DNA from: Pelobates cultripes
Taxonomy: Eukaryota; Chordata; Amphibia; Anura; Pelobatidae
Direction of reading: 5' to 3'
Length of the DNA: 64,000 nt
Assembly (NCBI GenBank): GCA_933207985.1
Contig: OW240917.1
Span: 104,380,756-104,444,755, forward strand
Part shown: positions 11,281 through 22,075 of the stretch, piece after piece
How positions within the stretch are numbered: the first letter of the stretch is position 1
How the letters are laid out: the number at the start of each line of letters is the position of its first letter
The notes under the pieces: generated by a model
Database searches by the model: none
Told to the model about the DNA's origin: nothing
The model's input: the letters and a program-made list of their open reading frames with translations, nothing else
Made by a program: the position numbers and the translations under genes

Positions 11281-12542
11281 TAAATACAATGAACAGCTTA
11301 TCCCAGTTTTGTCTTGATGTCTCTATGGCAAAATATCAATATTTTTACAAGTTGATGTGTACCTGCAACTCTAATCTATTCCCTTTTTTTTTTCCTAATA
11401 TCATTAAAGTAAAATTATTTTAATTCCTTTGTGTCTTGCTAAAGGCATAGCAGCAAGTGTTGCTAACATTGCAAATGTTTATCACTTTAACATATAAAAT
11501 AATATGCTTTTTCTAAAAAACTTCAGGATTTAATCTACAAAGTAGTTATGACCTGGAAAATTTGATAAGTTTCCAATACATTTCTGTCTCTGCTACAACT
11601 TTAATATTGACCACTTCATCCCCATAAAGAGCTCTGGGTGCCATGCCCCCGTCATTTTAACCCTGCGGTGTAAAACATTGCTGTTCTGCTGCCACTAGAG
11701 ATGCTTCCAATGAGATAGCAGAGTTTCTATCAGATGGAATACGCACTAGCCTCCCAATGGGAAGTATTGGAAGATTGATGGAAAATTAGAAACGGAGGCA
11801 ATAAAGGCTCTACTCATAGTTCAATTACCCAAAAAAGCTTAATTTGACATTCACTGCTGGTTCTTCTTGTTACACAGCGCTGTGCGATTCCTCTGCTCTG
11901 TGTCCTTGGTAACAGGCATTAAGTAAAACTAATTGTGCTTTGGGATATATCCTTCATAAGTAAACTTTAAACTGCAACCTCCAATATTGTGCAATAACAC
12001 TTAATTGTGAAAAATCTATTGTAGTACAAAAAATGCCTTCTATCAGACTGTCCCAGGCCCTCAAACCTAATGCATTTTGTGTGGGAATGATTAGGATTAC
12101 GTGCATTTCTCAGTGAAACACTGCACATACAGTGTCCAGGCATCATAACCACTTCAAATAAATTAAGTGGTTATCATGCTTGGAGTAACTCTTTCAGTGG
12201 AACTGGATAGCAAAAGGCACAGCACTAACAGTAACCACCAGTCTACTAATAGCTACCTCCAATCTTCCACTTAAAATATTTTTAAGTGGCAGTAGCTTGC
12301 TAGATAGATGCACCAGTAACCCAAACCTAGGCTCATACTATGATTGATAACACACAATTTCTCCCACTCCCACACAGCCACAGCAGGGATAAAACACATA
12401 ATCGCTGGTGGTCTGTCTCCCTCAATAGCTGTAGAAAATCAATAGAAAATAATCAATTTTTTTTTACCTCTATTGGACATTTGTCAAGATTTCTTTGTCA
12501 AGATGGATAAATGTGTGCTACAATGTAAAATGTTGTATAAGG
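11281..12542. other. Intronic sequence with scattered MITE-like remnants
   Basis: A palindromic piece at 12130-12185 ('CCAGGCATCATAACCACTTC..' with its inverse) resembles T2-type MITE ends, as does 'ACCACTTCATCCC' near 11610. Boundaries cannot be set. Nothing else was recognised. Confidence 0.35.
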
Positions 12543-13631
12543 TTAACCCCTTCAGGTCGGAGTCAATAGTGCACGTTCTGATCAAAACAAAATGTAACGT
12601 AAACAAAAACTGGAATTTGCAAACTATATGTCTGTTCAACCGTAATTCACCGCTGTCACATTACGTGCACCCACACTTATTATATATCATTTTGTTCAGG
12701 AGAAACAGGGCTTTAATTTATCATTAACTATTCATATATGGAACATAATTTATTATGAATCAAATTTTTAAAAAATGTGAGAAAATAAGATTTTTTTTTA
12801 AATTTGTATTTCCATCTGACATTTTAGCTGTGAATGTCATATTACTGTTAGGTTTTACTGCCAAAAAAATGCACATATTTGTAATCAGCGATGTCTCACG
12901 AGTACAACATTACCCCCCATTAACAGGTTTTATGGTGTTTTGGAAAGTTACAGGGTCAAATATAGAACATTCCATTTTCAAATTGAAATTTGCCAGATTA
13001 GTAATGTTACCTTTGAGATGGTGTTGTAGCCCAGGAATGAGAATTACCCCCATAATGGCATACCATTTGAAAAAGTAGACAACCCAAGGTATTGAAAGTG
13101 GGGTATGTTTAGTCTTTTTTAGTAGCCACGTAGTCACAAACACTGGCCAAAGTTAGCGTTCTTATTTGTTTTTGTGTGAAAAAAGCAAAAACCTGGGGGG
13201 TACTGTTATTCTGGGAGACTTCACTAAACACAAAAATATTACAACAATAATATAGTCCATAAAAGTGCCGTGTAAAAAAAGCAAAAAACGTCACTTTTAC
13301 TTAAAATATCATTGTTGTAATACAATTTACCAGTTTGAAACACTAATATTTGAGTTTAGCGAAGTCTTCTGAGTAAAACAGTACCCCCTATTTACAGGTT
13401 TTATGGTGTCTTGGAGATTTACAGGCTCAAATATAGTGCTTGCGAATTAAATTCTCTGCACTTTCTCCCTGTGTTTTCAGGCATGTCAATCAAATTTTAA
13501 TTAATCAAATCACATAATTATGTTAAAAGATTACTTAAATATACATGTAGAATTTTAATATATATGCATTTATAGGTATTTAAATTCTACAAGTATACTA
13601 ATGTAATCTTTTATGTAATTATATGTATTTA

Positions 13632-13677
<46 letters not shown>

Positions 13678-13739
13678 CGGTTATTTGTATTTTATATATA
13701 GATAGATAGATATAGAATGTCATTCTAAGTGTATTTTGT

Positions 13740-13784
<45 letters not shown>

Positions 13785-14058
13785 CAAAATACAGTTAGAA
13801 TGAAATTACATATGAATATATAATTTATATTAAATTTTGTTTCTATATTTTATTTATTAATTATATTATTTTATTTATTTATTATTGTAATTATACATAT
13901 ATATATATATATATATATATGTGTATATATCTATTATATATATAATATATATATATTATATATATGTAACGTCATTCTAAGTGTATTTTAATACTAATAT
14001 ATGTACTTATATTAATATTAAAATACACTTTGTATGACGTTACATATATATATATATA

Positions 14059-14101
<43 letters not shown>

Positions 14102-14371
14102 CATTTCTATTTTAATTTTACACATGTCTAATATTTTTTTTTTTTACAGCTCCCACCAACATTTTAGACAGTCCCCCTGCTGGCAGATCCACAGCCAGCT
14201 ATAGGGGGCCTGGGCTGTCAGGCAGTCCTCCCGAAGCGGAGCGCCGGGAAAGTAAGTATCCCGGGTGCTCTGGGGGCTGCAGGCGTTACGGCGTTCTATG
14301 CCGCCGCTACAGCTTTAAAGCCTTTTTAAATGCGGACGGCATAGAACGCTGTAATGGCGTTAACGGGTTAA
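12543..14371 (+). mobile_element. TTAA-bounded foldback element, copy 1
   Basis: The element starts TTAACCCCTTCAGGTCGG and ends GTTAACGGGTTAA, with TTAA at both borders (12543 and 14368). The inside is a chain of hairpins. One has arms around 13199-13279 and 13295-13388, sharing 'GGTACTGTT..', 'ACTAATATTTG' and 'TCACTTTTA'. Others are built on 'CATTCTAAGTGTATTTT' facing its inverse around (AT)n, at about 13726-13805 and 13970-14042. A GC-rich end (14150-14360) holds 'GGCATAGAACGC' facing its inverse. No transposase frame is visible, so it is non-autonomous. Copies 2 and 3 lie at 19381 and 24703. Confidence 0.8.
13631..14098. repeat. (AT)n microsatellite arrays inside foldback copy 1
   Basis: Pure or near-pure TA/AT runs occur at about 13634-13672, 13743-13778, 13897-13920 and 14043-14097, each next to a hairpin arm. 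Confidence 0.9.
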
Positions 14372-14695
14372 ATTGAATAATTTCAGTTTTACTCTATGAT
14401 ATAATTGAATTTAATATTTGAAGGCTTCTGGCTGGTTAATATCTTATTCACCATTTAATCTTTGCTATACACATACCTATGTACTATTTCCTATAACCTT
14501 ATTATTTTGCAAAGTTACATCCATTTATTTACTTTGCTCTGGGACCACAATGCTTTTACACGTCAATGCTCTCACACTCTTATTCTCTCTATATTTGTCA
14601 GTAATGAGTGTCTTCTAAGAATCTCAATTTTGTTTTCCACTTCACTTTTTGCTACTTAATTTCTTATAAAATAAATTTAGCTGCTGATTTAATCA

Positions 14696-16351
14696 TTATG
14701 AAATCATTGTCACGACAGTGACCCCTTCACACAGATGGTAACCCAGAAAGGGACGTATACCGGACCTTAGGGTGGCCGGACTGAACGTCAGAGAATAGTC
14801 AAGAAAAAAGCCAAGGATCAAGGGAGTACGGAAATCGGGATAAACGAGAAAGCCAAGCCAAAAGTCGGGGAGCCAGATAGGAGAATAGTCAGTACGGAAG
14901 CCAAGGGTCAAAATACCAGGAAAACAGATAACAAAGTATAAGAGCACCAGAGGAACAATAAAGAACCACACTAGGGCACTGAGGGGTGGACAGAGATGCC
15001 CTTTTATACTGATGTGTGTCACTTTAAAGCCACGCCCCCAAAAGGTCCGGGAGCGTGACCGCGTTTGAATTTTCGCTGCAAAACTATTATGACGTCGGCG
15101 CGAATGCGCCGCGTCATAAAACTGGTTTCGCCGCGAGCGGGCAGCGTCTGACAGGCTGCGCCGCCACCCGGAAGCAGCCGGGGAAACTGCCGTGCTGCGC
15201 GGGATCGGCGGACACAGGTAAGGTATCGTTACAGTACCCCCCCCTCGAGGACCGCCCCCGGGGCGGGGAGGACAGGGCCCGCGAGAACGACGCCTAGCAA
15301 AGGAATGGACTAGGCGAGGCGCGTGCACGTCCGAGGCATCCACCCATGACCTTTCCGCGGGGCCGTATCCCTTCCAATCCAATAGATACTGGAGCCGACC
15401 TCTAGAGACACGAGAGTCTAAAATAGATTTAACCTCGTACTCGTCTTGGCCATCAATGAGTGTAGAAAGAGGAGTCCTGGGTTTCCGAGTAAAGCGATTA
15501 CAAATCAAAGGTTTCAGAAGAGAAACATGAAAGGAATTGGGTATCCTCATATTAGCAGGTAAATCCAGGCGATAACAGACTGGATTAATCCGTTGGAGGA
15601 TCCTAAAAGGACCAATGAATCGCGGAGCGAATTTCATAGAGGGAACTTGCAATTTAATATTGCGTGTACTTAACCACACTCTATCCCATACTATAAAATT
15701 CGGAGCATTCTTGCGCTGAGTGTCCGCTTTCCTTTTTTGAGCATCGGCCTTTTGAGTCAGGATACACTTGACCCCTATCCAAGTTTCTTTCATATTCTTT
15801 ACAGTGTAGTCAACGCTTGGCACTGCCAAGGATGAAAAGGAACTCGGAAGAGTAATAGGGTCACAGCCATAATTTATAAAAAAGGGGCTATGTTGTGTCG
15901 ATTCGTGAACCCAGTTATTGTGGGCGAATTCAGCCCAAGGGAGTAACTCCATCCAATCATCTTGGTGATCGGAGATGAAGCAGAGAAGGTACTGTTCTAG
16001 TGATTGATTCATTCTCTCAGTAACTCCGTTGGATTGGGGATGGTATGAAGAGGAGTGATTAAGTTTGATACCCAACTGATCACAAAACGCTTTCCAAAAC
16101 CTGGAAACAAACTGTGAGCCTCTGTCAGAGACTATATCTGTAGGGATAGCATGTAAACGAACCACCTCCCTTATGAATATCGTGGCCAGTTCAGAGGATG
16201 AAGGAAGTTTAATTAAAGGGACTAGGTGGGTAATTTTGGAAAATCTATCGATGATTGTTAGGATTACCCGGAGATTTTTTGAAGGTGGCAGGTCTACTAC
16301 GAAATCCATGGCGATACTCGACCATGGCATTTCGGGAATAGGTAACGGCAT
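14696..16351 (-). CDS. Chromovirus integrase core, GPY/F module and chromodomain, frame open through the LTR
   Basis: This is an uninterrupted frame of 551 residues. The integrase core has the D,D35E triad at D16, D76 and E112 (in MDFVVD, SDRGSQF and GVTERMNQ). A GPY/F-like module lies near 240-262 (R-F-I-G-P-F). A chromodomain spans about 305-351 (Y-E-V-K-S-I-L, Q-Y-L-L-D-W-K-G-Y, E-R-S-W). Chromovirus integrases use that domain to target chromatin. The natural end would be expected after the chromodomain, but the frame continues through an R/P/G-rich segment, the polypurine tract and all 526 bp of the 3' LTR, stopping just outside the element. The first M is internal to pol; the zinc finger lies upstream. 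It is long and open, but the element lacks RT, so independent function is unlikely. Confidence 0.9.
   Translation of the reverse strand: MPLPIPEMPWSSIAMDFVVDLPPSKNLRVILTIIDRFSKITHLVPLIKLPSSSELATIFIREVVRLHAIPTDIVSDRGSQFVSRFWKAFCDQLGIKLNHSSSYHPQSNGVTERMNQSLEQYLLCFISDHQDDWMELLPWAEFAHNNWVHESTQHSPFFINYGCDPITLPSSFSSLAVPSVDYTVKNMKETWIGVKCILTQKADAQKRKADTQRKNAPNFIVWDRVWLSTRNIKLQVPSMKFAPRFIGPFRILQRINPVCYRLDLPANMRIPNSFHVSLLKPLICNRFTRKPRTPLSTLIDGQDEYEVKSILDSRVSRGRLQYLLDWKGYGPAERSWVDASDVHAPRLVHSFARRRSRGPCPPRPGGGPRGGGTVTIPYLCPPIPRSTAVSPAASGWRRSLSDAARSRRNQFYDAAHSRRRHNSFAAKIQTRSRSRTFWGRGFKVTHISIKGHLCPPLSALVWFFIVPLVLLYFVICFPGILTLGFRTDYSPIWLPDFWLGFLVYPDFRTPLILGFFLDYSLTFSPATLRSGIRPFLGYHLCEGVTVVTMIS
14708..15233 (-). 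repeat. Chromovirus 3' LTR
   Basis: It is 526 bp with TG/CA ends and carries no stop in the pol frame, so the integrase ORF runs through it (see the integrase entry). Confidence 0.95.
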
Positions 16352-16559
16352 GAGGAGGCCTAAAGGGCGACTTTTAGGAGATTTATTAGAGGAACAGATG
16401 TTACAGGCTAGGACATATTCTCGGACGTCCTTCTTGTAAGAGGGCCACCAGAATTGCTTTTCGAGCAGTGCTTCTGTCTTATGGATACCGGGATGACCGG
16501 CAATCTTAGAGTCGTGTACAAGGATAGGATTCGTCTCCTATAATTTAAAGGTACGTATA

Positions 16560-16887
16560 ATTTCCCCTGAAGGATAGTTATAGAGTTGTAGTTTTGGTAT
16601 TTGGACAATACTGCCATTAAGCTAGAAGAGATTTTAGTATGGACTGTGGCAACTATTTGTGAAGTAGGGATTATGGAAGATAAATGGGTTACTGGAGGAG
16701 ATAGGTGCTCATGTTGTCGGGATAAGGCATCTGCTTTCGTATTTTTAGAACCGGGTCTGTACGTCACTATGTAGTTAAAACGTGTTAGGAACAAAGACCA
16801 ATGAATCTGCCTGTCAGACATTCTTTTTGCTTCTCCAAAATAGGAAAGATTCTTGTGTAATAAAAGGAATGGATAGTGGTCTACCAT
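16560..16887 (-). pseudogene. Chromovirus RNase H tail joined to the protease by deletion
   Basis: After a few junction residues the frame reads [31 protein letters not shown] and A-D-A-L-S-R-Q, the usual end of Ty3/gypsy RNase H and the RNase H-integrase tether. All of RT and the RNase H active site before this point are gone. The integrase zinc finger (H, H, C, C) follows at about 16380-16530, split by one frame break near 16520. Confidence 0.85.
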
Positions 16888-17188
16888 CTATGGCCTCAAC
16901 AGCCAAGGGTGTTGATCTTTCTTGAAATGGGAGGTTGTGATGTTGGCCGAAAGTACGGTCAATAAAGTTCTCAGCTGCCCCAGAATCTATTAGCGCAGAG
17001 GTAGTTATTATCTTTCCCTCCCATTCTATGGTTATCGGTAGAAGAAGCCTGAGTTCTTTCCTATCTTGGAAGGATGACATACACGTTACACCCAAGGCCT
17101 GTCCTCCTTGAGGGCTTAGGCGTTGGAGTTTTCCGGCCTGCTTGGGCAGTGTAGGCGGGTATGTCCTCTTTTCCCACAATACATACAA
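16860..17188 (-). pseudogene. Chromovirus aspartic protease
   Basis: The retropepsin signature A-L-I-D-S-G-A-A-E-N-F-I-D lies near residue 66, after a beta-rich L-L-L-P-I-T-I-E-W segment. The C-terminal part [12 protein letters not shown] is present, after which the sequence jumps to RNase H. In an intact element it cuts Gag-Pol. Here the polyprotein is broken by frameshifts and the downstream deletion. Confidence 0.85.
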
Positions 17189-17316
17189 AGTCCCTCCCTT
17201 CGTCTATATTGTCTCTCAGGTTCAGGCAACCGTGTGGCTCCCAATTGCATGGGTTCTGCTGGAGCGACAGTGGTTTCCTCAGACGAAGGGAACGTCAACG
17301 CCAGGCGTTCCGGCAC
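17116..17316 (-). pseudogene. Chromovirus Gag zinc knuckle
   Basis: The frame holds [14 protein letters not shown], a perfect C-x2-C-x4-H-x4-C knuckle that binds RNA in nucleocapsid domains, preceded by a P/E-rich linker. It follows the capsid part after a frame break of a few bases and overlaps the start of the protease frame. Confidence 0.85.
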
Positions 17317-17349
17317 ACGCCTAGGCCTATCCCTGGTGTTTTGTCTATG

Positions 17350-18039
17350 TCAGAGACGTTCGTCTATATGTGCTAGATATGTAATCAATTCCTCTAACAC
17401 ATTAGGGAGGTCTCGGGTAGCTACCTCGTCTAAAAGCTTGTCAGAAAGTCCATTCATGAACACATCTACAAAGGCCTGCTCATTCCATCTGACCTCTGCA
17501 GCATGAGTGCGGAATTCTAGGGCATAGTCAACCAGGGAACGAGACCCTTGTCTCATTCGTAAGAGGGTTTTAGCAGCATTAGTACGTCTTCCAGGGGGAT
17601 CAAATGTTCTCCTAAAGGCTGCGACAAACTCTGCGTAGTTAAAAACTATGTGATTGTCGTTTTCCCACAATGGATTGGCCCAAACTAGTGCTCTATCGAC
17701 TAACAACGTTATAATATAACCAATCTTTGCTCTATCGGTAGGATATGCCCTAGGATGAAGTTCAAAGTTAATACTAATTTGATTGAGGAAACCCCGACAA
17801 CCTTTGGGATCACCTCCATAACGGAGAGGGGATGTGGCATGGGCAGAAGCCCCCCCTGCCGCCATCTCCAAATGAGGTTCCTGGGGTCTATGACCCGGGA
17901 TATGGTCCTCTGGCTGTAGATGTGCAGTCCGAGCTAACAGGGTCTGAACAGCTACAGCAAACTGGTCCATACGATGGTCCAGTTCCTCAAACCGATTATC
18001 AGGAACCGGGCCATGAGGATTAGCACCTGCAGGGTCCAT
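17350..18039 (-). pseudogene. Chromovirus Gag, capsid part
   Basis: This 229-residue frame starts MDPAGANPHG just 13 nt downstream of the 5' LTR. It has the retrotransposon gag pattern: an N-terminal helix, a P/G-rich spacer, then P-L-R-Y-G-G-D-P-K-G-C-R-G-F-L-N-Q-I, a long helical segment with W-A-N-P-L-W, F-R-R-T-F-D-P, and L-R-Q-G-type packing helices to about residue 205. Sushi-like Gag is the family from which vertebrate PEG10/RTL genes arose. Gag would assemble particles around element RNA. The frame is interrupted just before the zinc knuckle, which continues in a neighbouring frame. Confidence 0.85.
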
Positions 18040-18052
18040 GGCCCTAGTGTAA

Positions 18053-18580
18053 TGTCACGACAGTGACCCCTTCACACAGATGGTAACCCAGAAAGGGACG
18101 TATACCGGACCTTAGGGTGGCCGGACTTAACGTCAGAGAATAGTCAAGAAAAAAGCCAAGGATCAAGGGAGTACGGAAATTGGGATAAACGAGAAAGCCA
18201 AGCCAAAAGTCGGGGAGCCAGATAGGAGAATAGTCAGTACGGAAGCCAAGGGTCAAAATATCAGGAAAACAGATAACAAAGTATAAGAGCACCAGAGGAA
18301 CAATAAAGAACCACACTAGGGCACTGAGGGGTGGACAGAGATGCCCTTTTATACTGATGTGTGTGTCACTTTAAAGCCACGCCCCCAAAAGTTCCGGGAG
18401 CGTGACCGCGTTTGAATTTTCGCGGCAAAACTATTATGACGTCGGCGCGCATGCGCCACGTCATAAAACTGGTTTCGCCGCGAGCGGGCAGCGTCTGACA
18501 GGCTGCGCCGCCACCCGGAAGCAGCCGGGGAAACTGCCGTGCTGCGCGGGATCGGCAGACACAGGTAAGGTATCGTTACA
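18053..18580 (-). repeat. Chromovirus 5' LTR
   Basis: It is 528 bp; the extra GT pair near 18360 breaks the long frame that is open in the 3' LTR. The gag ATG lies only 13 nt beyond it. Confidence 0.95.
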
Positions 18581-18585
18581 ATCAT

Positions 18586-19380
18586 TCACTAAACCAGACA
18601 TAGCAGAGAACTTTGAAGGTAATTGCAAATTGCAAGCCCAAATAGCCCAGTTTGAAAACTTCTCTAATAAGTACATTTTTGTAGATCAGTTGTTTTCTCT
18701 TAAAACCACAAAACATTGTTAAGTGAAAATATCCAATATTGTTCAACATCTATATAAACACAACAAATTATTTAAATATACAATTCAAAGTGACTGCGGT
18801 AATATGTCTATGGAATGTAAACATAAATGAGACACTAAATCATTTAATTGAAGAAATATTTGCAGACATATTGGAATTATTTACAGAAAAGTAAACTGAG
18901 GTGAATTGAAAGATTATACTGCAAAAAAAAAAAAAAAGGCTTTATAAAATAGCCAATGTGAAAAATTAGCTGATTTAAAAAATTGTCTTAGCTCAGCTAT
19001 TTTGACCTCAGTTTTGCAATTCGGTTTGAAAGTAACTCAGATTATCCAATTAATGAAAACCTCCCCCTTGAGATTAATTTTGAGGACACTAATTTAAATT
19101 TCCCTTAAAAACAATTTAACATCTCAGCACACTAGAGTGATTATGAATTTTAAGTAATCATCTTAGTGAATGAAAATCAATGTTGTCATTATTTCTATTA
19201 TATTCAATTTCGTTTTTCACAATACAGTTATTTAATTGTTTAATAATTTAAGGATACATTATACCAGACATATGCATCTCCTTAACCATGCATAGTGGTG
19301 TATACTCTTGGTAATGAATAAGGCAACAACAATTTGGGAAAAGTTAATGTATTCTTCAAATATACCTCCTGCTAACATGT
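18586..19380. other. AT-rich intronic sequence, nothing recognised
   Basis: No repeats with recognisable ends or coding signal were found, apart from an A13 run at 18927. Confidence 0.55.
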
Positions 19381-20716
19381 TTAACCCCTTAGTGACCAGA
19401 CCTTTTTTCAATTTTCTTACCGTTACGGGCCAGGGCTGTTTTTACATTCCTGCAGTGTTTGTGTTTAGCTGGAATTTTCCTCTTACTCATTTACTGTACC
19501 CACACATATTATATACTGGTTTTCTTGCCATTAAAAATGGTCTTTCAACAGAGACCATTATTGTTATCATATCGTATAACTTACTATAAATATATAAAAT
19601 ATGATGACAAAATTAAAAAAGAAAACACTTTTTCTAACTTTGACACCAAAATCTGTTACACATCTACAACCGCCAAAAAACTGAGTTTATAAATATCCAA
19701 TCTTAACAATTTCTTAGCCTTTTTTTTTTTTTTTTTAAAGCTCTAGGGCTATAAGTACAAGTAGAACATTGCTGTTTCAAAATACATATTTTCAAAATGT
19801 TTCAATAGTGACATTGTAACACTGTTATTTGTCATTAATCTCTGAATCACATCTCACATGTTCATATTTTTTTAAAATAGACAACCCAGGCTATTATGTA
19901 TGGGGTATGTCCAGTCTTTTTTAGTAGCCACTTAGTCACAAACACTGGCCAAAGTTAGCATTTATATTTGTTTGTTTGTTAAAAACACAAAAAAACAATT
20001 ATGAATGCTAGCTTTGGCCAGTGTTTGTGACTAAGTGGCTACTAAAAAAGATTGAACATAACCCATTTGCAATACCTTGGGTTGTCTTCGTTTGCAAATG
20101 GTATGCCATCATGGGGGTAATTCTCATTCCTGGGCTACCATACACTCTCAAAGGCAACATAACCAATCTGGAAAATTTCAAATTGAAAAAACGGAAAATC
20201 AAGTGTTTTATTTCACCCTGTAACTTCCAAAACACTATAAACCCTGTACAGGGGGTACTGTTATACTCAGAAGACTTTGTTGAACACAAATATTAGTATT
20301 TCAAAACAGTAAAATGTATCACAACAATGATATCATCAGTGAAAGTGCCATTTGTGTGTGAAAAATGCAAAAAATGTCACTTTCACTGACAAGATCATCG
20401 TTGTGATATGTTTTACTGTTTTGAAACACTAATATTTTTATTCAGCGAAGTATCTTGCATAAAACAGTACTCCACATGTACAGGTTTAAGGGTGTCATTG
20501 GAAGTTGCATGGTTAAATACAGTGCTAGCAAATTACATTCTCTGGAATTTCAGCCTGGGTTGTCAGGCAGGTCACTCAAATTGCAATTGATAAAATTACT
20601 TAATTATGTAAAAATATTACATAAATATGCAAGTAGAATTTAAATATATATACATATTTATATGTTTGAAGTCTACGTGTATATTTATGAAATTATGTAT
20701 GTAATTATGTATATGA

Positions 20717-20750
<34 letters not shown>

Positions 20751-20752
<2 letters not shown>

Positions 20753-21030
20753 GTCCCAGGTCCCAGCACTTAATGCTCCCGGTCTTTTAATGCTCCAGTG
20801 CTGTCTCCAACCAAACTGTATACGATACCAGTAGAGAGCACTCAGGAGTCTTTCAAGGTAAATTTCATCTGTTGCTTTATTGAGCAATTACAAATTCACA
20901 CAACGTTCCAGTCGATGTTTCAGTCTGTAAGAGACTTTTACAGACTGAAACGTCAACTGGAACGTTGTGTGGGCTTATATTACTTCAATAAAAGCAACAA
21001 ATATTGCCAACTCCTGGTACTTCTACTAGT
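20751..21030. repeat. Insert with a long hairpin inside foldback copy 2
   Basis: The segment between two AT arrays is not found in the other two foldback copies. At 20898-20972 it carries an arm beginning CACACAACGTTCCAGTCGA, then GTTTCAGTCTGTAAGAG, facing its near-perfect inverse. The stem is about 33 bp around a short loop. 'TCAATAAAAGCAACAAAT' and its inverse flank it further out. Confidence 0.7.
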
Positions 21031-21039
21031 ATTAATATT

Positions 21040-21222
21040 TCAATATTAATATATATACATATATATATACCCACTTATATATATATATATATATATATAT
21101 TGTATACATCATATTATTATTTTATATATATATATATCATATTTATTTATTTTATATACTATATATATATATATATCATATTATTATTTTATATATATAT
21201 ATATACTATATATCTATCATAT

Positions 21223-21268
<46 letters not shown>

Positions 21269-21286
21269 ATTCTAAGTGTATTTTGA

Positions 21287-21328
<42 letters not shown>

Positions 21329-21554
21329 CAGTTAGAATAAAACTACATATATATATATATTATTTATTTATTTATTTTTAAAAAAAATTTATTTCTTTTT
21401 ATTTACTTATTTATATTTTATAATTATATATATATATAATATATATATAGTTATTATAGTTATTAAATATATATGTGTGTGTTTAATTTAATTATAAATT
21501 TATTTTTATATTAATATATGTAATATACATATAAAATTACACTAAGTATAACAT

Positions 21555-21595
<41 letters not shown>

Positions 21596-21600
21596 TTTTA
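21040..21600. repeat. (AT)n and A/T-rich arrays in foldback copy 2
   Basis: Many TA-dinucleotide runs are separated by short hairpin arms. The open frame across 21004-21228 translates only the array. Confidence 0.9.
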
Positions 21601-22075
21601 TTATTTTTTTTATTTATTAACATTTTTTTAATTTTAACAGAAGCAGGGAGACTACCTGTCAGTTTAGGCAGTCCATCTGCAGGCAGTACTATTGACGCCT
21701 AATGTGGCCATGTGATCGCTCTTTTTTGGTGGACTGTCTGGGCTGTCTGGCAGTCCCCACAGACTGGGAGCAACACCGATCACTGGCAGGGGAACAGCGG
21801 CGATAGGGTAAATAATGACGGCTCATATTTGCACTAAGAACCGTTTTTTGTAGGACGTACCTAGTACGTCCACGGTTCTTAAGGAGTTAAACTTTCAGAT
21901 GTATAATTCAAAGTGTTACAAAATGTTCTTTTAGTTATTTATAGGGAATGTTGTATTTTGACATTTCATTTTGACAAGCAGAGCATGCAAAAATGTAAAA
22001 AAAGACTATGGCAAATATTATTTAAACGCATAGTCCTGAACATCAAAGTTTGCTTAAAGTATGTATATGTATGTA

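Larger units (their letters stand above)
14708..18580 (-). mobile_element. Chromovirus (Ty3/gypsy, Tf1/sushi-like) with both LTRs, RT deleted
   Basis: The LTRs are direct repeats at 14708-15233 and 18053-18580, both TGTCACGACAG...ATCGTTACA. The 5-bp target duplication ATCAT flanks the element (14703-14707 and 18581-18585). Minus-strand order is gag, CCHC zinc knuckle, protease, RNase H tail, integrase with chromodomain. Sequence for RT and most of RNase H is missing between about 16870 and 16860, so the copy is non-autonomous. A polypurine tract (GAGGGGGGGG on the minus strand) sits at 15235-15247 against the 3' LTR. I count about eight substitutions and one 2-bp indel between the LTRs, roughly 1.5%. 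Confidence 0.95.
19381..21890 (+). mobile_element. TTAA-bounded foldback element, copy 2
   Basis: It starts TTAACCCCTTAGTGACC and ends GGTTCTTAAGGAGTTAA. Two large hairpins are clear: one with arms near 19895-19970 and 19990-20080 ('GTCTTTTTTAGTAGCCACTTAGTCACAAACACTGGCC' facing its inverse), and one near 20292-20362 and 20368-20440. These are followed by 'TTCTAAGTGTATTTTGATA' facing its inverse around (AT)n at about 21268-21345. The right end is GC-richer (21640-21885) with 'CGTACCTAGTACG'. It matches copy 1 in the same orientation. It is interrupted at 20751-21030 by a separate hairpin-bearing insert. No transposase frame. Confidence 0.8.

Noticed and set aside
15055..15297. Plus-strand frame in the chromovirus LTR, repeated at 18402-18722
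   Set aside because: It is duplicated simply because the LTR is duplicated, and it is antisense to the pol frame.
21004..21228. Ile/Tyr-rich frame
   Set aside because: It is a translation of (AT)n arrays.
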